Positions 63,492 through 64,000 of a DNA stretch of 64,000 nt are shown piece after piece. This DNA is from an uncultured Marinobacter sp. GTDB lineage: Bacteria; Pseudomonadota; Gammaproteobacteria; Pseudomonadales; Oleiphilaceae. The stretch covers positions 434,001 to 498,000 of the forward strand of contig NZ_CANLBK010000001.1 of the NCBI RefSeq assembly GCF_947488835.1. Reading direction: 5' to 3'. Under the pieces are notes generated by a model, which saw nothing but the letters and a program-made list of their open reading frames with translations, was not told where the DNA came from and searched no databases. The stretch's first letter is position 1, and every line of letters begins with the position of its first letter. Both the position numbers and the translations under genes were made by a program.

Positions 63492-63908
63492 TTACTCTTC
63501 TTCGTCTGAGCGATTCCCGCCACGTAGCATCGAGAGTTCCGCTTCCAGTGCTTCAATTCTGTGCTCCAGGGCTGCTATATCTTCCCTGCGATGAATGCCC
63601 AGCCTACGCAATGCGCCCGACACGCGCTCATCAAAAAGATGTTCAAGCCTATCCCAAGTGCCTGTTGCCCGCTCACGAACACCCTCAACCCGATCCTCCA
63701 CGGAGCGAATTTGTTTCTCCACCGCTCCCCGGGTTTTATTCTCCAACTGCTCGCCTTCCTGAACAAGGCGCTCAAAAAAGCGGCCTGTGTCCTCCTCAGC
63801 TTTTGTATAGGCTCCAAGGCCAGCCAGCCAGATCTGCCGTGCTGAGTCCTTTATTTTTGCAGCCAGTTGCGGATCATTTTCCGGGTTTTTGTCGTTCTCA
63901 TCAGACAT
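63492..63908 (-). CDS. Phasin family protein, PhaI-like
   Basis: A 138-residue polyhydroxyalkanoate granule-coating protein. The family segment is IWLAGLGAYTKAEEDTGRFFERLVQEG (about 26-52), followed by long amphipathic helix sequence, and the C-terminal LGIHRREDIAALEHRIEALEAELSML is a short leucine-zipper-like coil as in PhaI/PhaF. It should sit at the surface of polyester granules. Its neighbour is a PhaD-like regulator. The remaining 92 bp to the window edge hold its upstream region only. Confidence 0.87.
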   Translation of the reverse strand: MSDENDKNPENDPQLAAKIKDSARQIWLAGLGAYTKAEEDTGRFFERLVQEGEQLENKTRGAVEKQIRSVEDRVEGVRERATGTWDRLEHLFDERVSGALRRLGIHRREDIAALEHRIEALEAELSMLRGGNRSDEEE

Positions 63909-64000
63909 GTAACAACCTCTGGGAAGGGATAGTTCGCTTAAAGCCCATTATATTACAGCTAGCAGGCAATTTCAGTCGGGCTGAAAGCCCCATTGCAGAA

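Overview
The window reads as a chromosome segment of a marine gammaproteobacterium, most like Marinobacter or a close relative. That placement is an inference from gene content and moderate GC, not from a search. The markers are malate:quinone oxidoreductase, ETF plus ETF-quinone oxidoreductase, a cyanide-insensitive type bd oxidase with CydDC, PhaD/PhaI-type polyester genes, an HsbR/HsbA-like partner switch, a 22-bp PsrA-like operator and a FliA-type chemotaxis promoter. Coding density is high. I see no CRISPR array, rRNA, insertion sequence or prophage. One tRNA (Leu, anticodon TAA) is present.

Layout. 1-9.6 kb: mqo (cut by the window edge), an ATP-grasp protein facing a secreted retropepsin-like protein, acpH, trkH, an esterase, an acyltransferase and recQ. 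9.6-15.4 kb: DUF4442, a periplasmic solute-binding-like protein, a chemoreceptor with its own sigma-28 promoter, a GNAT-nitrilase fusion and a PilZ-like protein. 15.4-22.5 kb: a selenium locus. A phasin-like/Lys-Ala/HhH protein is translationally coupled to an oxidoreductase-SelD fusion. Next come a convergent SenB-type selenosugar synthase and a three-gene ABC importer of the putative selenate type. 22.5-32.9 kb: a two-part MipA-like barrel, cardiolipin synthase, three unknown small proteins, an ABC-2 exporter with a DUF192 lipoprotein, an enoyl-CoA hydratase, an AraC regulator, a desaturase and a lipoprotein. 32.9-36.4 kb: a one-directional run of accessory-type genes ending at tRNA-Leu. 36.8-43.4 kb: a methyltransferase and the bd oxidase/CydDC operon. 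43.4-51.1 kb: a saccharopine-dehydrogenase-like reductase, an orphan membrane-anchored pair, rlmA, etfBA, etfQO and a SlyD-like FKBP. 51.3-57.8 kb: DUF1285, radical SAM, sixA, gpsA, the STAS/SpoIIE-phosphatase pair and an HD phosphohydrolase. 57.8-61.9 kb: a lipid-modification region that looks partly deleted (desaturase, truncated NTF2-like, cfa lacking its native start, a DUF2878 remnant and a frameshifted secreted ORF). 62.0-63.9 kb: xthA, a PhaD-like TetR regulator and a PhaI-like phasin.

How the genes work together. The strongest system-level signal is selenium. An importer, selenophosphate synthase and selenophosphate-using glycosyltransferase lie within 6.5 kb, but no SenA-like partner is in view, so the end product is open. 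A second theme is lipid and fatty-acid electron flow: etfBA/etfQO under a PsrA-like palindrome, together with desaturases, cfa, cls, gpsA and phasins. The 60.2-61.9 kb stretch records at least two deletion-like junctions and one frameshift in a lipid-remodelling cluster that is otherwise familiar from other gammaproteobacteria.
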